DNA of 64,000 nucleotides, taken from NCBI RefSeq assembly GCF_001889305.1, contig NZ_CP013074.1, forward strand, positions 124,001 to 188,000, written 5' to 3'. Of the stretch, positions 51,015 to 60,700 are shown piece by piece. Position 1 is the first letter of the stretch; every line of letters begins with the position of its first letter. This stretch comes from Dehalococcoides mccartyi. Lineage in GTDB: Bacteria > Chloroflexota > Dehalococcoidia > Dehalococcoidales > Dehalococcoidaceae. A program made the position numbers and the translations under genes. The notes under the pieces were generated by a model, which was given only the letters and a program-made list of their open reading frames with translations, ran no database searches and was not told the DNA's origin.

Positions 51015-51560
51015 TTAATAGACTGTCTGCTTCGTGTCATATAGCTTGAACACTTCAGAGGCCGGTGCGATTTCAAGCAAATAAGGGTCTCCGCCAAACC
51101 GGCCATCTATGGTATAGACGACTATCCGGTCTCCGATTATTTCGGGCAGAAGTGACATTATGGTTGCTTCACGGAATATCAGGTCTACGCCCAGGCCTTC
51201 GTGCATGGTGTAAATAATCAGATTATCCAGTTTCATGGTCTGCCAGATGTTGACCAGAACCTGGCTTTGCTGCTTACCGGTGTATCCCCGGTGGCTGAAC
51301 AGCTGGTCTGCTTCGTCTATAAGTATCAGCCAGCCCCGCAGCTCTTCTTCTTTCATCCGGGCCAGGAAGTCTATTATTTCCGAGTTGCGCTGCTGCTCTA
51401 TGCCGTAAGAGGGAATAGAAACGTTAGAGATAACTTTGTCAGGTGTGAAATGGCCAAGTTTTATCTCATTAACAGCCAGGGCTACCATGCTGGCAGTCTT
51501 GCCGCAACGCATATAGCCCCGGATTTTTACTACTCCCTCTATTAGGCGGTCAGTTTCCAT
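51015..51560 (-). CDS. Zot-like/pI-type morphogenesis ATPase
   Basis: This 181-residue P-loop protein has Walker A GYMRCGKT (about 15-22) and Walker B GWLILIDEAD (about 76-85), the pattern of zonular occludens toxin and filamentous phage pI ATPases, which drive extrusion of the virion. No TM segment is present, unlike most pI proteins. The next upstream gene but one (51891) has one, so pI may be split in two. It precedes the structured intergenic region and is part of the leftward module. Confidence 0.72.
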   Translation of the reverse strand: METDRLIEGVVKIRGYMRCGKTASMVALAVNEIKLGHFTPDKVISNVSIPSYGIEQQRNSEIIDFLARMKEEELRGWLILIDEADQLFSHRGYTGKQQSQVLVNIWQTMKLDNLIIYTMHEGLGVDLIFREATIMSLLPEIIGDRIVVYTIDGRFGGDPYLLEIAPASEVFKLYDTKQTVY

Positions 51561-51563
51561 TTT

Positions 51564-51890
51564 TTAAACCTTGCCGATTCCGAACTGGAAAAATCCCTGC
51601 TTCCGTTTTTCTTCCAGGGCTACCGCTTCATATTTGGCAACTGTGGCCGCCTGGTCTCTTACCAGAGTGTCAGCTGTATGGGCGTATCTTTCGCATTGGT
51701 CTGCAATCTGGTGAAAGCAGGAAATGCCAAGTACCTTAGATGTCATATGGCAAAGCTGTAGAGTCCTGGCCAAAGCTACCGGACAGTTGCGGTTAGTGGG
51801 TGAATATTCCAGCATCTGGCTGGAAACATTTTTATTCCCCAGCTGGCTGGGATGAATCCCGATTTTCTCCTGTTCTTCTAAATATGACAT
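51564..51890 (-). CDS. Phage module protein of unknown function (108 residues)
   Basis: This 108-residue soluble protein has no recognised domain. It sits between the TM protein (51891) and the Zot-like gene, 3 bases from the latter and 0 from the former, so it is translationally coupled and probably an assembly-module component. It has a Cys/His-rich middle (CHMTSKVLGISCFHQIADQC). Confidence 0.68.
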   Translation of the reverse strand: MSYLEEQEKIGIHPSQLGNKNVSSQMLEYSPTNRNCPVALARTLQLCHMTSKVLGISCFHQIADQCERYAHTADTLVRDQAATVAKYEAVALEEKRKQGFFQFGIGKV

Positions 51891-52469
51891 TTAACTGCCT
51901 CCAGCCGGGGGATTAGTCGGTATATAATCCCCTTCGGGTATTTCCGTGCCGTCAGAAGGATTGTCTGCCGGATTGTCAGGATAGACCGGATTATCCGGTA
52001 TGGTTTGTTCAGTGGCAGGCTCATTACTGCCGAGATTGAATATTTTGTCCTTGTTCTGAAGTACAAATAAGCCGCCTACAAAGATAGCCACTACCAGGAG
52101 AATGGTCATAAAGTTGATGGACATCTTCTTGTTAAGCCCTTTTATCTCCTTGAGGGCGTCAGAAGTAATCTTGCCGTTTACTGCCTGGTCAAACATATTA
52201 CCGTCAAACATGGCTTGTCCGGTTACTACATCGTAATCCACCGCCGAGCCAAAGACATGGGCGAATAGCGGCCTATTCCATAACTGAGGCACCCGGTATT
52301 CTTCGGCGTGTTCATGATAAACATGATGCTTGCCATTGAGACGGTATTCAAAATGCACACCCTTGTCTGTTACATCGGTAACCAGCCCTTTTTCCAACAG
52401 CCGTCTATCCATATAATTCACCAGTACATAACACCGGTTTGAGGGCCGGAATATTTCCAAATCACGCAT
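51891..52469 (-). CDS. Single-span assembly protein, possible pI membrane partner
   Basis: This 192-residue protein has a cytoplasmic N terminus (about 1-125), one TM segment (FMTILLVVAIFVGGLFVL) and a Pro/Asp-rich extracellular tail ending PTNPPAGGS. The topology (N-in, one TM, short outside tail) matches the membrane part of filamentous phage pI. ATG 52469 is 8 bases after AAGAGG; the GTG at 52478 is an alternative. The start overlaps the preceding gene by 8 bases. Confidence 0.7.
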   Translation of the reverse strand: MRDLEIFRPSNRCYVLVNYMDRRLLEKGLVTDVTDKGVHFEYRLNGKHHVYHEHAEEYRVPQLWNRPLFAHVFGSAVDYDVVTGQAMFDGNMFDQAVNGKITSDALKEIKGLNKKMSINFMTILLVVAIFVGGLFVLQNKDKIFNLGSNEPATEQTIPDNPVYPDNPADNPSDGTEIPEGDYIPTNPPAGGS

Positions 52470-52692
52470 TGTCTTCACCTCTTATTAAAATCATCATGGC
52501 CCAGACAAAACACCAGGCCATGCCAACCGCTATGCCTATCTTGGCAAACTGGGGTATAGCTTCATTGGGCAGCAGTGACATCAGGAGAAAGCCGCAGGCA
52601 CTCAGCAGAAGCCAGCTGCCCCTTGCCAGTACTGCCCCGATAAACAGCACCGCGAATACCACCAGGGTTATTATGAGTCCGATATCTATCAT
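52462..52692 (-). CDS. Small membrane protein, phage module
   Basis: This 76-residue protein has three hydrophobic stretches (IGLIITLVVFAVLFIGAVLA; WLLLSACGFLLMSLL; IGIAVGMAWCFVWAMMILI) and a charged tail. It overlaps its neighbours by 1 and 8 bases. Small minor coat proteins (pVI, pVII, pIX types) are membrane-resident before assembly. Sequence identity to those was not testable. Confidence 0.65.
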   Translation of the reverse strand: MIDIGLIITLVVFAVLFIGAVLARGSWLLLSACGFLLMSLLPNEAIPQFAKIGIAVGMAWCFVWAMMILIRGEDNA

Positions 52693-52988
52693 TACTCTGT
52701 ACCCCTCAGCAGTTTGAGTACGATATAAACCAGGATATAGCCGATAGGAGTAAAGAGTATGATGTTAAACAAAACGGGCACGCCTTCCAGCTGGAAGGTT
52801 ACAGCGCCCCACAGGAAGGCTACGCTGTCTCCTATTTTGGTAAAGGCATCGACTATACCCGTTGGCTGTTCTATGGGTACTCCGCCGGTGTAAGAGCCAA
52901 CTCCGCCAATGCCGAAGTGGGCGCCCACCAGGCTAAGCAGCATAACCAGCAGTACGGATAAAATCAGCAGCCCGTTATTGCTGAACAT
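52692..52988 (-). CDS. Small membrane protein, phage module
   Basis: This 98-residue protein has an N-terminal TM (LLILSVLLVMLLSLVGAHF), a Gly-rich loop and a C-terminal hydrophobic part (VLFNIILFTPIGYILVYIVL) with basic end. It overlaps both neighbours by one base. A pVI-like minor coat role is a guess based on position next to the tip-like protein. Confidence 0.65.
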   Translation of the reverse strand: MFSNNGLLILSVLLVMLLSLVGAHFGIGGVGSYTGGVPIEQPTGIVDAFTKIGDSVAFLWGAVTFQLEGVPVLFNIILFTPIGYILVYIVLKLLRGTE

Positions 52989-54574
52989 TACCCGTCACCA
53001 CCCATCAGCCGCTTGCCGCTGCCCATCTGCCAGACTACAAACGCACCCAGGGCAGCCAGTAAAAGCACCAGCCAGATATCTATCCACTGCATGGCAATAA
53101 ATGCCCCAACCACCAGCAGGGGAGTTACGATTGCCATTATGCGTACTTTCCAGCACAGGGCTATGGAAGCAGCTACGCAGGTAAGCATAATCAGCCAGCG
53201 GACACCGCTATCCTGCTCACCGATTTTACCTATCGTATCGGGTATTATCTGGAGTAAGTCACCGATAGTGGGAGTTTCAGGCGGAGGTACATAGAAAGCC
53301 CCATTTACATAAGTAACTATGATATAAGGCTCTATCTTTACCGTATCTTCGCCCAGTGTTATATCTGAACAGCCGGGGCTTACCCATTCGTCAATATAGG
53401 CTTCACCCGGATTCCAGAGTACATTATTGCTGCTGTCATAAGAGGGATAGCCCAGCATGGCATCTTCCAGAATTACCCCTATGCGTAAATTGTCATTGTC
53501 ATCTAAATAGGGGGTAAGCCAGGAGACTTGATTAGCCGAATCCCATTCTGTGGGTACTAAGTCCCAGCTGTGCAGGCCGTTTGCCCCTTTATCTGCATCT
53601 GTTTGACCTGCCGGGTAATATTGGGTTGAGTTATAGGCATTGGCCATAAACCAGCGCCCGTCAGTCTGGCTTTCCAGATTTGCCGGGTTAAATACCAGTA
53701 CCGCTTTGGTCTTATGGTAGATAGTGCCTCCCTGGTGCAGGACTACCTCAATACTGCGTATCTTGGAGTTATCCAGCAGCCCTTCAAGGTTGAAGTACAG
53801 AATATTTCGGTAATAATCATCTAAAGACATCAAACCGGTCATTCTGGTTACGCTGAAATACAGGTCATAAGCGCCTGTTTCCCAGACAGTACTGCCATCA
53901 TCATTTATTAAAGTACCGCCACTGTAAGGGTTATTGGTGGCACAATAAAACTTGTAGTAGTTTGAGGATGTGCCTGTACTGCACTGGCCTACTATCACAT
54001 ACTTAAGCCCTTGTTCTATGGGTAAGTTGCTCATAGCCCAGGTGTAGTTTGTGGTAGAGGTGCTTATTTGTGCCTGGGGTATGACTACGCTGCCTATCAG
54101 CGCACCTAATGAGGTAGACGTATTATAGGAATACAGCTTTAGTGTCAGGTCACCCGGTGTGCCTGTTTTAGACACCTTTAAAGTTATATACTGCAGTCCG
54201 CCCGAACCTAAAGCGGTAAAGGATTGCCCCCGTTTATATTGCCCGTATATCATGACGCTGTCTGAAGTACTGGCCGTATTTTGGGCATCAGTTACACTGC
54301 CGGCTGTAGAGCAGGTATAGCCGTTATAAAAGGTACTGCCCCCTTCACCCAGCATTATTGAACTGGCTATTGAGGTCTGGAAAGGGTTGCCGGATACGGC
54401 CAAATCAGACCAGGTAAGGTTCAGATTATCTGCATAATATTCATAGGCCGAGGTTGCTGTAAACGTCTTGGTTTGCAGCGTTTCAGCAGCAGATACCGTA
54501 CCGGGCAGCATGCTAGCCAGCATTACCGCCAGGCTGGATATTACCCTGATTATTCGTTTAAGGTTTGTCTTCAT
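52988..54574 (-). CDS. Secreted, membrane-anchored tip/adsorption-like protein
   Basis: This 528-residue protein has a signal peptide (RIIRVISSLAVMLASMLPG, cleavage near VSA/AE). The ectodomain has Ser/Thr-rich beta-sandwich character (about 30-440, including GQSFTALGSGGLQYITLKV). Three C-terminal hydrophobic segments follow (WLIMLTCVAASIALCW; IMAIVTPLLVVGAFIAM; WLVLLLAALGAFVVW). The position before the coat-like gene fits a pIII-type host-binding protein. The triple TM anchor is unusual for pIII, which has one. Confidence 0.7.
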   Translation of the reverse strand: MKTNLKRIIRVISSLAVMLASMLPGTVSAAETLQTKTFTATSAYEYYADNLNLTWSDLAVSGNPFQTSIASSIMLGEGGSTFYNGYTCSTAGSVTDAQNTASTSDSVMIYGQYKRGQSFTALGSGGLQYITLKVSKTGTPGDLTLKLYSYNTSTSLGALIGSVVIPQAQISTSTTNYTWAMSNLPIEQGLKYVIVGQCSTGTSSNYYKFYCATNNPYSGGTLINDDGSTVWETGAYDLYFSVTRMTGLMSLDDYYRNILYFNLEGLLDNSKIRSIEVVLHQGGTIYHKTKAVLVFNPANLESQTDGRWFMANAYNSTQYYPAGQTDADKGANGLHSWDLVPTEWDSANQVSWLTPYLDDNDNLRIGVILEDAMLGYPSYDSSNNVLWNPGEAYIDEWVSPGCSDITLGEDTVKIEPYIIVTYVNGAFYVPPPETPTIGDLLQIIPDTIGKIGEQDSGVRWLIMLTCVAASIALCWKVRIMAIVTPLLVVGAFIAMQWIDIWLVLLLAALGAFVVWQMGSGKRLMGGDG

Positions 54575-54652
54575 TCCATTTGTCCTTTCTGTTTAATCTA
54601 ACTATCTCTGCCCTGAAAACTACCTTATCGTCTTCAGGGCAGGGGAGAGAGA

Positions 54653-54985
54653 TTAGTCGTGGCGGAACAGATTTACAGCCGCCATGATGATGCCGGCGCC
54701 GCCGCCCAGAGGAATAGCCCAGACAAGCAGGTCCATAATGGTTTTAACCATGTCGCTGGAACTGACATCGGCCTGAATAGTGGCATTGGCACTTACCAAC
54801 GCCGGGGTGAGGGCCATCAGGAAGAAGGCAGCCATGAACAGCATTATCAGGCCGCCTACATTTACGTTCCCAAGCTGATTACAAGCAAGGCTGGTAATGA
54901 AGCTTTTGGCACGGCCCTGCAATACTTCTACCCGGGCAGGGTCAGGGATGATTACGTGTTTTATCATTGAAAACAATTTGCCCAT
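54653..54985 (-). CDS. Major coat protein-like (pVIII-type) precursor
   Basis: The 110-residue precursor has a long N-terminal leader with a hydrophobic segment (GGLIMLFMAAFFLMALTPA), a probable signal cleavage near LVSA, and a 44-residue mature peptide beginning NATIQADVSSSDMVKTIMD. The mature part has an acidic N terminus, one TM (LVWAIPLGGGAGIIMAAVNL) and ends in FRHD, matching pVIII architecture. ATG 54985 is used; an ATG at 55015 adds ten basic residues. The long leader is unlike the 23-residue leader of M13. Confidence 0.7.
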   Translation of the reverse strand: MGKLFSMIKHVIIPDPARVEVLQGRAKSFITSLACNQLGNVNVGGLIMLFMAAFFLMALTPALVSANATIQADVSSSDMVKTIMDLLVWAIPLGGGAGIIMAAVNLFRHD

Positions 54986-55042
54986 TTTCTTTTTCACCAC
55001 CTTTCTTTTTCGCATATCTCAAAGCTGCGCAGGCTTTAAAAC

Positions 55043-55435
55043 CTAGTGTTTGCCGGCTTTTTCCTTATTGTTGCTTTCAGCTAGTAGCTGGCGTTCGCCG
55101 GTATCAAGTTCTATTTGGATATCTTCGGCCGTTAGGGAGTCATACTTTTTGCCCTTGTATTCACTGGTGTCTTCTATTCCTTCCAGGTAGACAAACTGAC
55201 CTTTTTTCAGCTCGCGGTAAGTGTTTTCGGCCAGAGTTCCCCAGCATTTAATGTTCTTCCAGGTAGAGGCTACGGTTTCCTCTTTCTTTTCCTTGTCCCA
55301 ATAACCGCCGTAACTTACCGAGAACCTGGTTACGGCCTTGCCGGTGGGTGTATAGGTCATTACCGGCTCTTTGGTTACCCTTGCCCTGTGGATTTTCATC
55401 TCACAATAAGATTTGCGTTCATACTTCTGATCCAT
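55043..55435 (-). CDS. Single-stranded DNA-binding protein
   Basis: This 130-residue OB-fold SSB reads KAVTRFSVSYGGYWD, then WKNIKCWGTLAENTYRELKK and GQFVYLEGIEDTSEY, the standard SSB strands. The C terminus lacks the acidic DDDIPF tip of chromosomal SSBs. It may cover the single-stranded phage genome, the job of pV in M13. AAGGA precedes ATG 55435. Confidence 0.85.
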   Translation of the reverse strand: MDQKYERKSYCEMKIHRARVTKEPVMTYTPTGKAVTRFSVSYGGYWDKEKKEETVASTWKNIKCWGTLAENTYRELKKGQFVYLEGIEDTSEYKGKKYDSLTAEDIQIELDTGERQLLAESNNKEKAGKH

Positions 55436-55473
55436 GTGTTTTCCTTTCGTTTTTAAAAATTAAGCCGCACCAC

Positions 55474-55731
55474 TTACGCAGTACGGCTTGCCCACATCAG
55501 CTTTAGCTCCTTTAATGAATAACCGCCGGTAGCCACTCCTTTGTTATTTTCTATATTTGAAGCTTTCGCTTTGCGGTCTCGTATCTCCTGAAGGGTAGGC
55601 AGCCGGGGTCTTCCCCCAAGCTTGCCCAGTTCCTTCATATGTTCCCGGCCGTACAGGGCTACTGTTTTAAGTCCACCCAGGCGGCCAGCCTCTTTATTTG
55701 TTAGTTTATTATGTTTATTTTTAATAACCAT
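55474..55731 (-). CDS. KGG-like small protein
   Basis: This 85-residue basic protein begins MVIKNKHNKLTNKEAGRLGG and contains the GxLGG-type repeats EAGRLGG and LGKLGGRPRLP. These resemble the KGG/YciG motif. It is the first gene of the leftward module, facing the repressor. It may be an early regulator; no data. Confidence 0.6.
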   Translation of the reverse strand: MVIKNKHNKLTNKEAGRLGGLKTVALYGREHMKELGKLGGRPRLPTLQEIRDRKAKASNIENNKGVATGGYSLKELKLMWASRTA

Positions 55732-55852
55732 GACGATATTAAAACTTAATAACTAAAAACAGTCAAAGATGTTGGTAAGGCGTAAGGACTAAATAACGTC
55801 ATAATGACTACAAGAAGGCTACTTTTATCTTTCGTTTTCATTTAATATCTTG

Positions 55853-55869
55853 TTATTACTTCGTAATAA
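55853..55869. promoter_or_regulatory. Candidate repressor operator
   Basis: TTATTAC-TTC-GTAATAA is a perfect 7-bp palindrome 15 bases before the repressor ATG in the 153-base divergent gap. Its place suits a binding site for the XRE repressor. Confidence 0.5.
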
Positions 55870-55884
55870 AGATAAAATCTCGTC

Positions 55885-56529
55885 ATGGAAATGAACATTG
55901 GTGAAAAAATTAAGTCATTAAGGCAAATCCGTGGTCTCACGCAAGGACAATTATCAATAAAATCAGGATTACCCCGGACAACTATTGCCAGTATTGAGAA
56001 TAAAATTTCGGCTAGACCAAGTGCCGCAGTATTGGTTAAGTTGGCTACAGCATTGAACGTTGATGTTTCTGAACTATATGAAGCAGCTGGAATATATGCT
56101 ACAGAAAGCGGTAAACGTCACATAGAAACGCCTGATGAGATTTTGGAACGCCTAAGATTGGCTTCGCCCATAGCCGTACCGGTTTATACAGATTTCGTCA
56201 TTCATGCCGGTGATAATGTTGAAGCCCCGATTGAATATATCTACCTGGCCCGGCCTAAAGCCACTGGCAAGAATATAGAGGCTTACCTAATAAAAGGGCA
56301 GTGCATGGAACCAGATATCCGGGACGGGGATATTGCCATTGTTGACCGCGACACAGTCCCGGAAAAAGGCAATATAATCCTCTGCCTGATAAACAATGAG
56401 ATTGTTATCGGCCGCTACCTAATGGACAAAGAAGGCAAGCCCTATATCCAGAATGGCCACGGCAAACATGACCTGAAAGAGTGCCAGGCCACAGCCGTAG
56501 TTATTAACATATCCAGAAATATGAGATAA
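55885..56529 (+). CDS. XRE/cI-type repressor with S24-like domain
   Basis: This 214-residue protein has an N-terminal HTH (about 8-60; LTQGQLSIKSGLPRTTIASI) and a C-terminal LexA/cI-like S24 domain. The catalytic serine motif (GxSM) is GQCMEPDIRDGD, with Cys 140 in place of Ser. The usual Lys position reads VIGRYL. Self-cleavage is doubtful, so the domain may only dimerise. It faces the leftward phage genes, as an immunity repressor would. No SD precedes the ATG at 55885. Confidence 0.85.
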   Translation: MEMNIGEKIKSLRQIRGLTQGQLSIKSGLPRTTIASIENKISARPSAAVLVKLATALNVDVSELYEAAGIYATESGKRHIETPDEILERLRLASPIAVPVYTDFVIHAGDNVEAPIEYIYLARPKATGKNIEAYLIKGQCMEPDIRDGDIAIVDRDTVPEKGNIILCLINNEIVIGRYLMDKEGKPYIQNGHGKHDLKECQATAVVINISRNMR

Positions 56530-56542
56530 ATAGGATTCTTAA

Positions 56543-57448
56543 ATGACCAATTCTAAAAGTGATAATAGGGAATACTCAGCTACAAGTCTAGCTAAAGAGC
56601 TCAATATTACACCTCAAGATACATTTAATAATCTCCAGGCACTTGGCTTTATAGTAAGAAAAGATAGCACTTGGGAATTAACTCCTTTAGGTATTTCTAA
56701 AGGTGGAATATATAAGCATAGTGAAAAATTTGGGCGCTATATTTCTTGGCCAGAATCTATTAAAGACTTTTTGTCAGATGATAAGCCAGGACAAAGCAAT
56801 TCAGATATTACTTCCACAATTATAGGTAAGCATTTCAATGTCCCTGTCACCAGGATCAATTCTATCCTTTCAGAATTAGGTTGGATAAAAAAGCACCCCG
56901 TAATGGGTTGGGAAATCACTGCTCAAGGTAAACGCTTCGGTGGTGTGCAGCATAAATTCAGCGCTACCGGCGCTCCCTTCGTTAAATGGCCAAATGAAAT
57001 TCTCAACAACAAAATACTTGTTATGAACGTTGAAGAAACGCAAGGCCAAGTAAGTAAAGTAGGTAGTGATAATAGTCATTCCACAGATGATCAGAGCTTT
57101 AGAGAAAAATTTAAAGCGGAATTCAGAGTCAAAGACGGGCATTACGTTCGTTCAAAATCTGAAATGATTATTGATAACTGGTTATACGATTCTAAAATTA
57201 TTCATGCCTATGAAAGAAAACTTCCAATAGAAGAAGATCTTTATTGTGACTTCTATATTCCTACAGAAAAAGTCTATATAGAATATTGGGGATCAGAAGA
57301 AGCCGCTTATTTAACTAGAAAGAAGAAGAAGCTTGAAGTTTACAATAAATATAACTTTAAGCTAATTGAATTGACTGAAAAAGATATAGCCAATATTGAT
57401 GATGTATTGCCTGCCAAGTTACTGGATTATGGTATTGCGGTTGAATAA
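56543..57448 (+). CDS. Winged-helix + PD-(D/E)XK nuclease-like protein
   Basis: This 301-residue protein has two tandem winged-helix-like blocks (about 10-60, 75-135) and a C-terminal nuclease-like region. Key pieces are RSKSEMIIDNWLYDSKI (about 203-219), CDFYIPTEK (D about 235) and VYIEYWGS (E about 247), followed by a Lys-rich helix. This resembles PD-(D/E)XK with E-x-W in place of ExK. It starts 13 bases after the repressor and is A+T-rich. It may cut foreign DNA or be regulatory. Confidence 0.65.
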   Translation: MTNSKSDNREYSATSLAKELNITPQDTFNNLQALGFIVRKDSTWELTPLGISKGGIYKHSEKFGRYISWPESIKDFLSDDKPGQSNSDITSTIIGKHFNVPVTRINSILSELGWIKKHPVMGWEITAQGKRFGGVQHKFSATGAPFVKWPNEILNNKILVMNVEETQGQVSKVGSDNSHSTDDQSFREKFKAEFRVKDGHYVRSKSEMIIDNWLYDSKIIHAYERKLPIEEDLYCDFYIPTEKVYIEYWGSEEAAYLTRKKKKLEVYNKYNFKLIELTEKDIANIDDVLPAKLLDYGIAVE

Positions 57449-57702
57449 AAACGATTACACGATATCATTGTGAATAGCATATCTCCTAAGCATCATCAAT
57501 TAGAGATAGATGGTTGTTTTAGAATTGTATCAGAACAATATGTTGGCTTGGTTATTAGAATTATTAAGGTCTATTTGTAATACCTAAATATCAAATTGAT
57601 ATGGTAAATTTATAGTAGCAAGCGAAGTTAGAAGATATTGTTTATTGTGTTGAAATAGTATAACGAAATACAATCGGTATATTTATTTTTGAGGAAGGAA
57701 TA

Positions 57703-60700
57703 TTGGAGACAGCATATCGATTCCCCGAAATATTCGCCATCAATGAATCGCACAATGGAAACTTGATACAGCAGTTACTATCGCCTGGTTTTGAAATTCT
57801 AGTTGGTATTGAGCCATTAGAAGATTCTAGAGTAAAAGGTTTTGTTCTTAAACCTAGAATATCTGGTGCTAGCGAGATCCTTGTAATTACAAATGCAGCT
57901 AAGGTACCTGAGAGATTCGATAGAGTTTTGAGAGTTAGACTAAAAACTCCGACAGCCTCTTCTACCTTGTCTAGTGAATATAAATCAGTTAAATGGATAA
58001 AGCATCCTAAATTATCACAGGTTCCTGCTTCCCCTATAGACTATCAATCTAGAATACACAAGACATTGGAATCTTGGCAGGGAAAATTCCAGTATATACA
58101 AGAGGTTAGAGAAAAGAATATTAGAGGTCTTCGTTTGCCCCAAATTGGAGCAATTCATGCAGTTCATTCTCACTGGGCTGTAAGTAATCGCCCAGCCACT
58201 ATTGTAATGCCAACAGGAACAGGAAAGACAGAAACAATGCTATCAGTTCTTGTGTCAACTCCGTGTCAAAGATTATTAGTAATTGTACCCACAGATGCTT
58301 TAAGATCCCAATTATTTGATAAGTTCTTGACTTTAGGCAAGTTGAAAGAAATCGGTGCAATTTCAAATGATGCTTCCTATCCTATTGTTGGTCTCTTAAG
58401 ACATAAACCAAGAAATTTAACTGAAATAGATGATTTCTTTAGCAAATGCAACGTAGTTATCACGACCATGAGTATAGTTGGTCAATGTTCCAATAAAATG
58501 AAAGAGCAAATCGCAAGCCATTGCAAAGTTTTGTTCATCGATGAAGCGCACCATATTGCAGCAGAAACTTGGAGTGAATGTAAAGAAAAATTTGCATCAA
58601 GAAAAATAATTCAATTCACTGCGACACCTTATCGAAACGATGACAAACTCGTTGGGGGAGACATTATTTTCAATTATCCATTAACAAAAGCTCAAGAAGA
58701 AGGATATTTCACGGCAATCAATTTCAAATCCGTGATTGAGTACGATCCTTCTAAATCAGATTTGATCATTGCTGAAGCAGCTATTCAACAGCTTATTGAG
58801 GATCGAAAACATTTTGATCATATTTTGATGGCTCGCGTAAAAAGTGTTGATAGGGCAAAGCAGGTTTTTAAGTTATATGAAAAGTATTCGGAGTTTAATC
58901 CGGTTCAGCTACACACGGGTATAAAATCTGTCAAGGAGCGGGAACTAATCCGAAACAAAATAATTGAGGGGAAATCGAGTATTGTAGTATGTGTTGACAT
59001 GTTGGGAGAAGGATTCGATCTCCCTCGATTAAAAATAGCAGCATTTCACGATGTTAAGAAAAGCTTGCCTATTACACTTCAATTAGTGGGGAGATTTACC
59101 CGTTTTATGCCTGATCTCGGAGAGGCAACTGTTATAGCAAATACTGCGCAATTGGACGTTGAAGAAGAACTTAAAAAGCTTTATTCTCAAAATCCCGATT
59201 GGAATGATATCCTAAGAAGAACTAGCCAAGGATTAGTGCAAAAACAAATTGATTTGCAAAAATTCATCAGCAATTTTGGCACTGATTGTAAGCAGATACC
59301 GTTGCAGAATCTTCGTCCTGCGATGAGTGCGGTCATTTATCATACAAAGTGTGAAGATTGGAAACCAGAAGATTATTGTTCAGGAATTCCGGGTATTGGC
59401 TCACTTGAACATATTCACCATGAGATCAATAAATATGATGATACACTTGTCATTGTGACCGCGAAAAAGGTACCTATTGATTGGATAAATGTTGGAGATA
59501 TTTTTAGCTGGGAATGGGAACTTTACATTTTATATTGGAACAGAGAACAAAAACTTCTTTTCATACATAGCTCAACGAACAATGGTTATTTTAAAAAATT
59601 AGCGGAAGCTGTAGCCGGTGAAGTGGAACTAGTTAATGGACCGAGAGTATTTCATTGCTTTTCTGGAATAAATCGTTTAAGGCTCCAGAATGTAGGCCTA
59701 ATCGAGCAACTTGGACGACTTATTAGATATACAATGAGAGCTGGTTCTGATGTTGAGTCTGGATTGACTGAAGCACAGACACGAAATGTTATTAAATCTA
59801 ATATTTTTGGAATTGGTTATGAAGATGGTAGTAAAGTAAGTATTGGGTGCTCGTACAAAGGTAGAATTTGGTCCAGGAACATCACAAACATTGAGGCATT
59901 AACTAAATGGTGTAGCCATATTGGAAGCAAGATCTTAGATAATACCGTAAATGCAGAAAGTGTGTTGAAAGGTACATTAGTGCCTAAATCTATTTCTCAG
60001 AGACCTAATATTATGCCTATTGCTATAGAATGGCCTCTAATTATGTATAAAGAACCAGAAACGACATATGATCTTATTTTTGATAGTGAAACCATACAAC
60101 CTTTATATAATTTTGATATAAGATTAACAAATCCAACAGAATCAGGGGAATTAAAATTTGAAGTATGCTCAGACAGTAAGCGATTAGAATTTTTGCTCAG
60201 GTTATATAGTAAAAACGGTTTACCTGATTTTGCTATATCGGTTATTGGAGATCAAAAAATTCTTATCAGGCAAAGAGGTGGATATATTCCTTTGAAGGAT
60301 TATTTTAATACTAATCCCCCTGTAATATGGTTTGCGGATGGTTCATCTTTGGAAGGTAATAGCTTTACAAAATTGAATAGTGAGTATGCTCAGTTTCCAT
60401 CTCAAAACATACTGACATGGGATTGGGAAGGCACCACTATTACAAAAGAAATCCAAGGGATTTCCAAAGAACAAGATTCTATTCAGTATAAAGTAATTCA
60501 AAAATTAATAGAAGACAATTGTTATGAAGTCATTTTTAATGACCACGGCACCGGTGAATGTGCAGATGTTGTGGCTATTAAGTCAAAAGATAACACAATT
60601 TGTGTAGAGTTTTATCATTGTAAACACTCAAAATCATCCAGGCCGGGTGCAAGAATTGACGATTTATATGAAGTATGTGGACAGGCTCAGAAAAATATTC

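Noticed and set aside
57470-57580. 36-residue frame with GTG start between the WH-nuclease and helicase genes
   Set aside because: There is no SD and no recognisable pattern; the 254-base gap shows nothing else.
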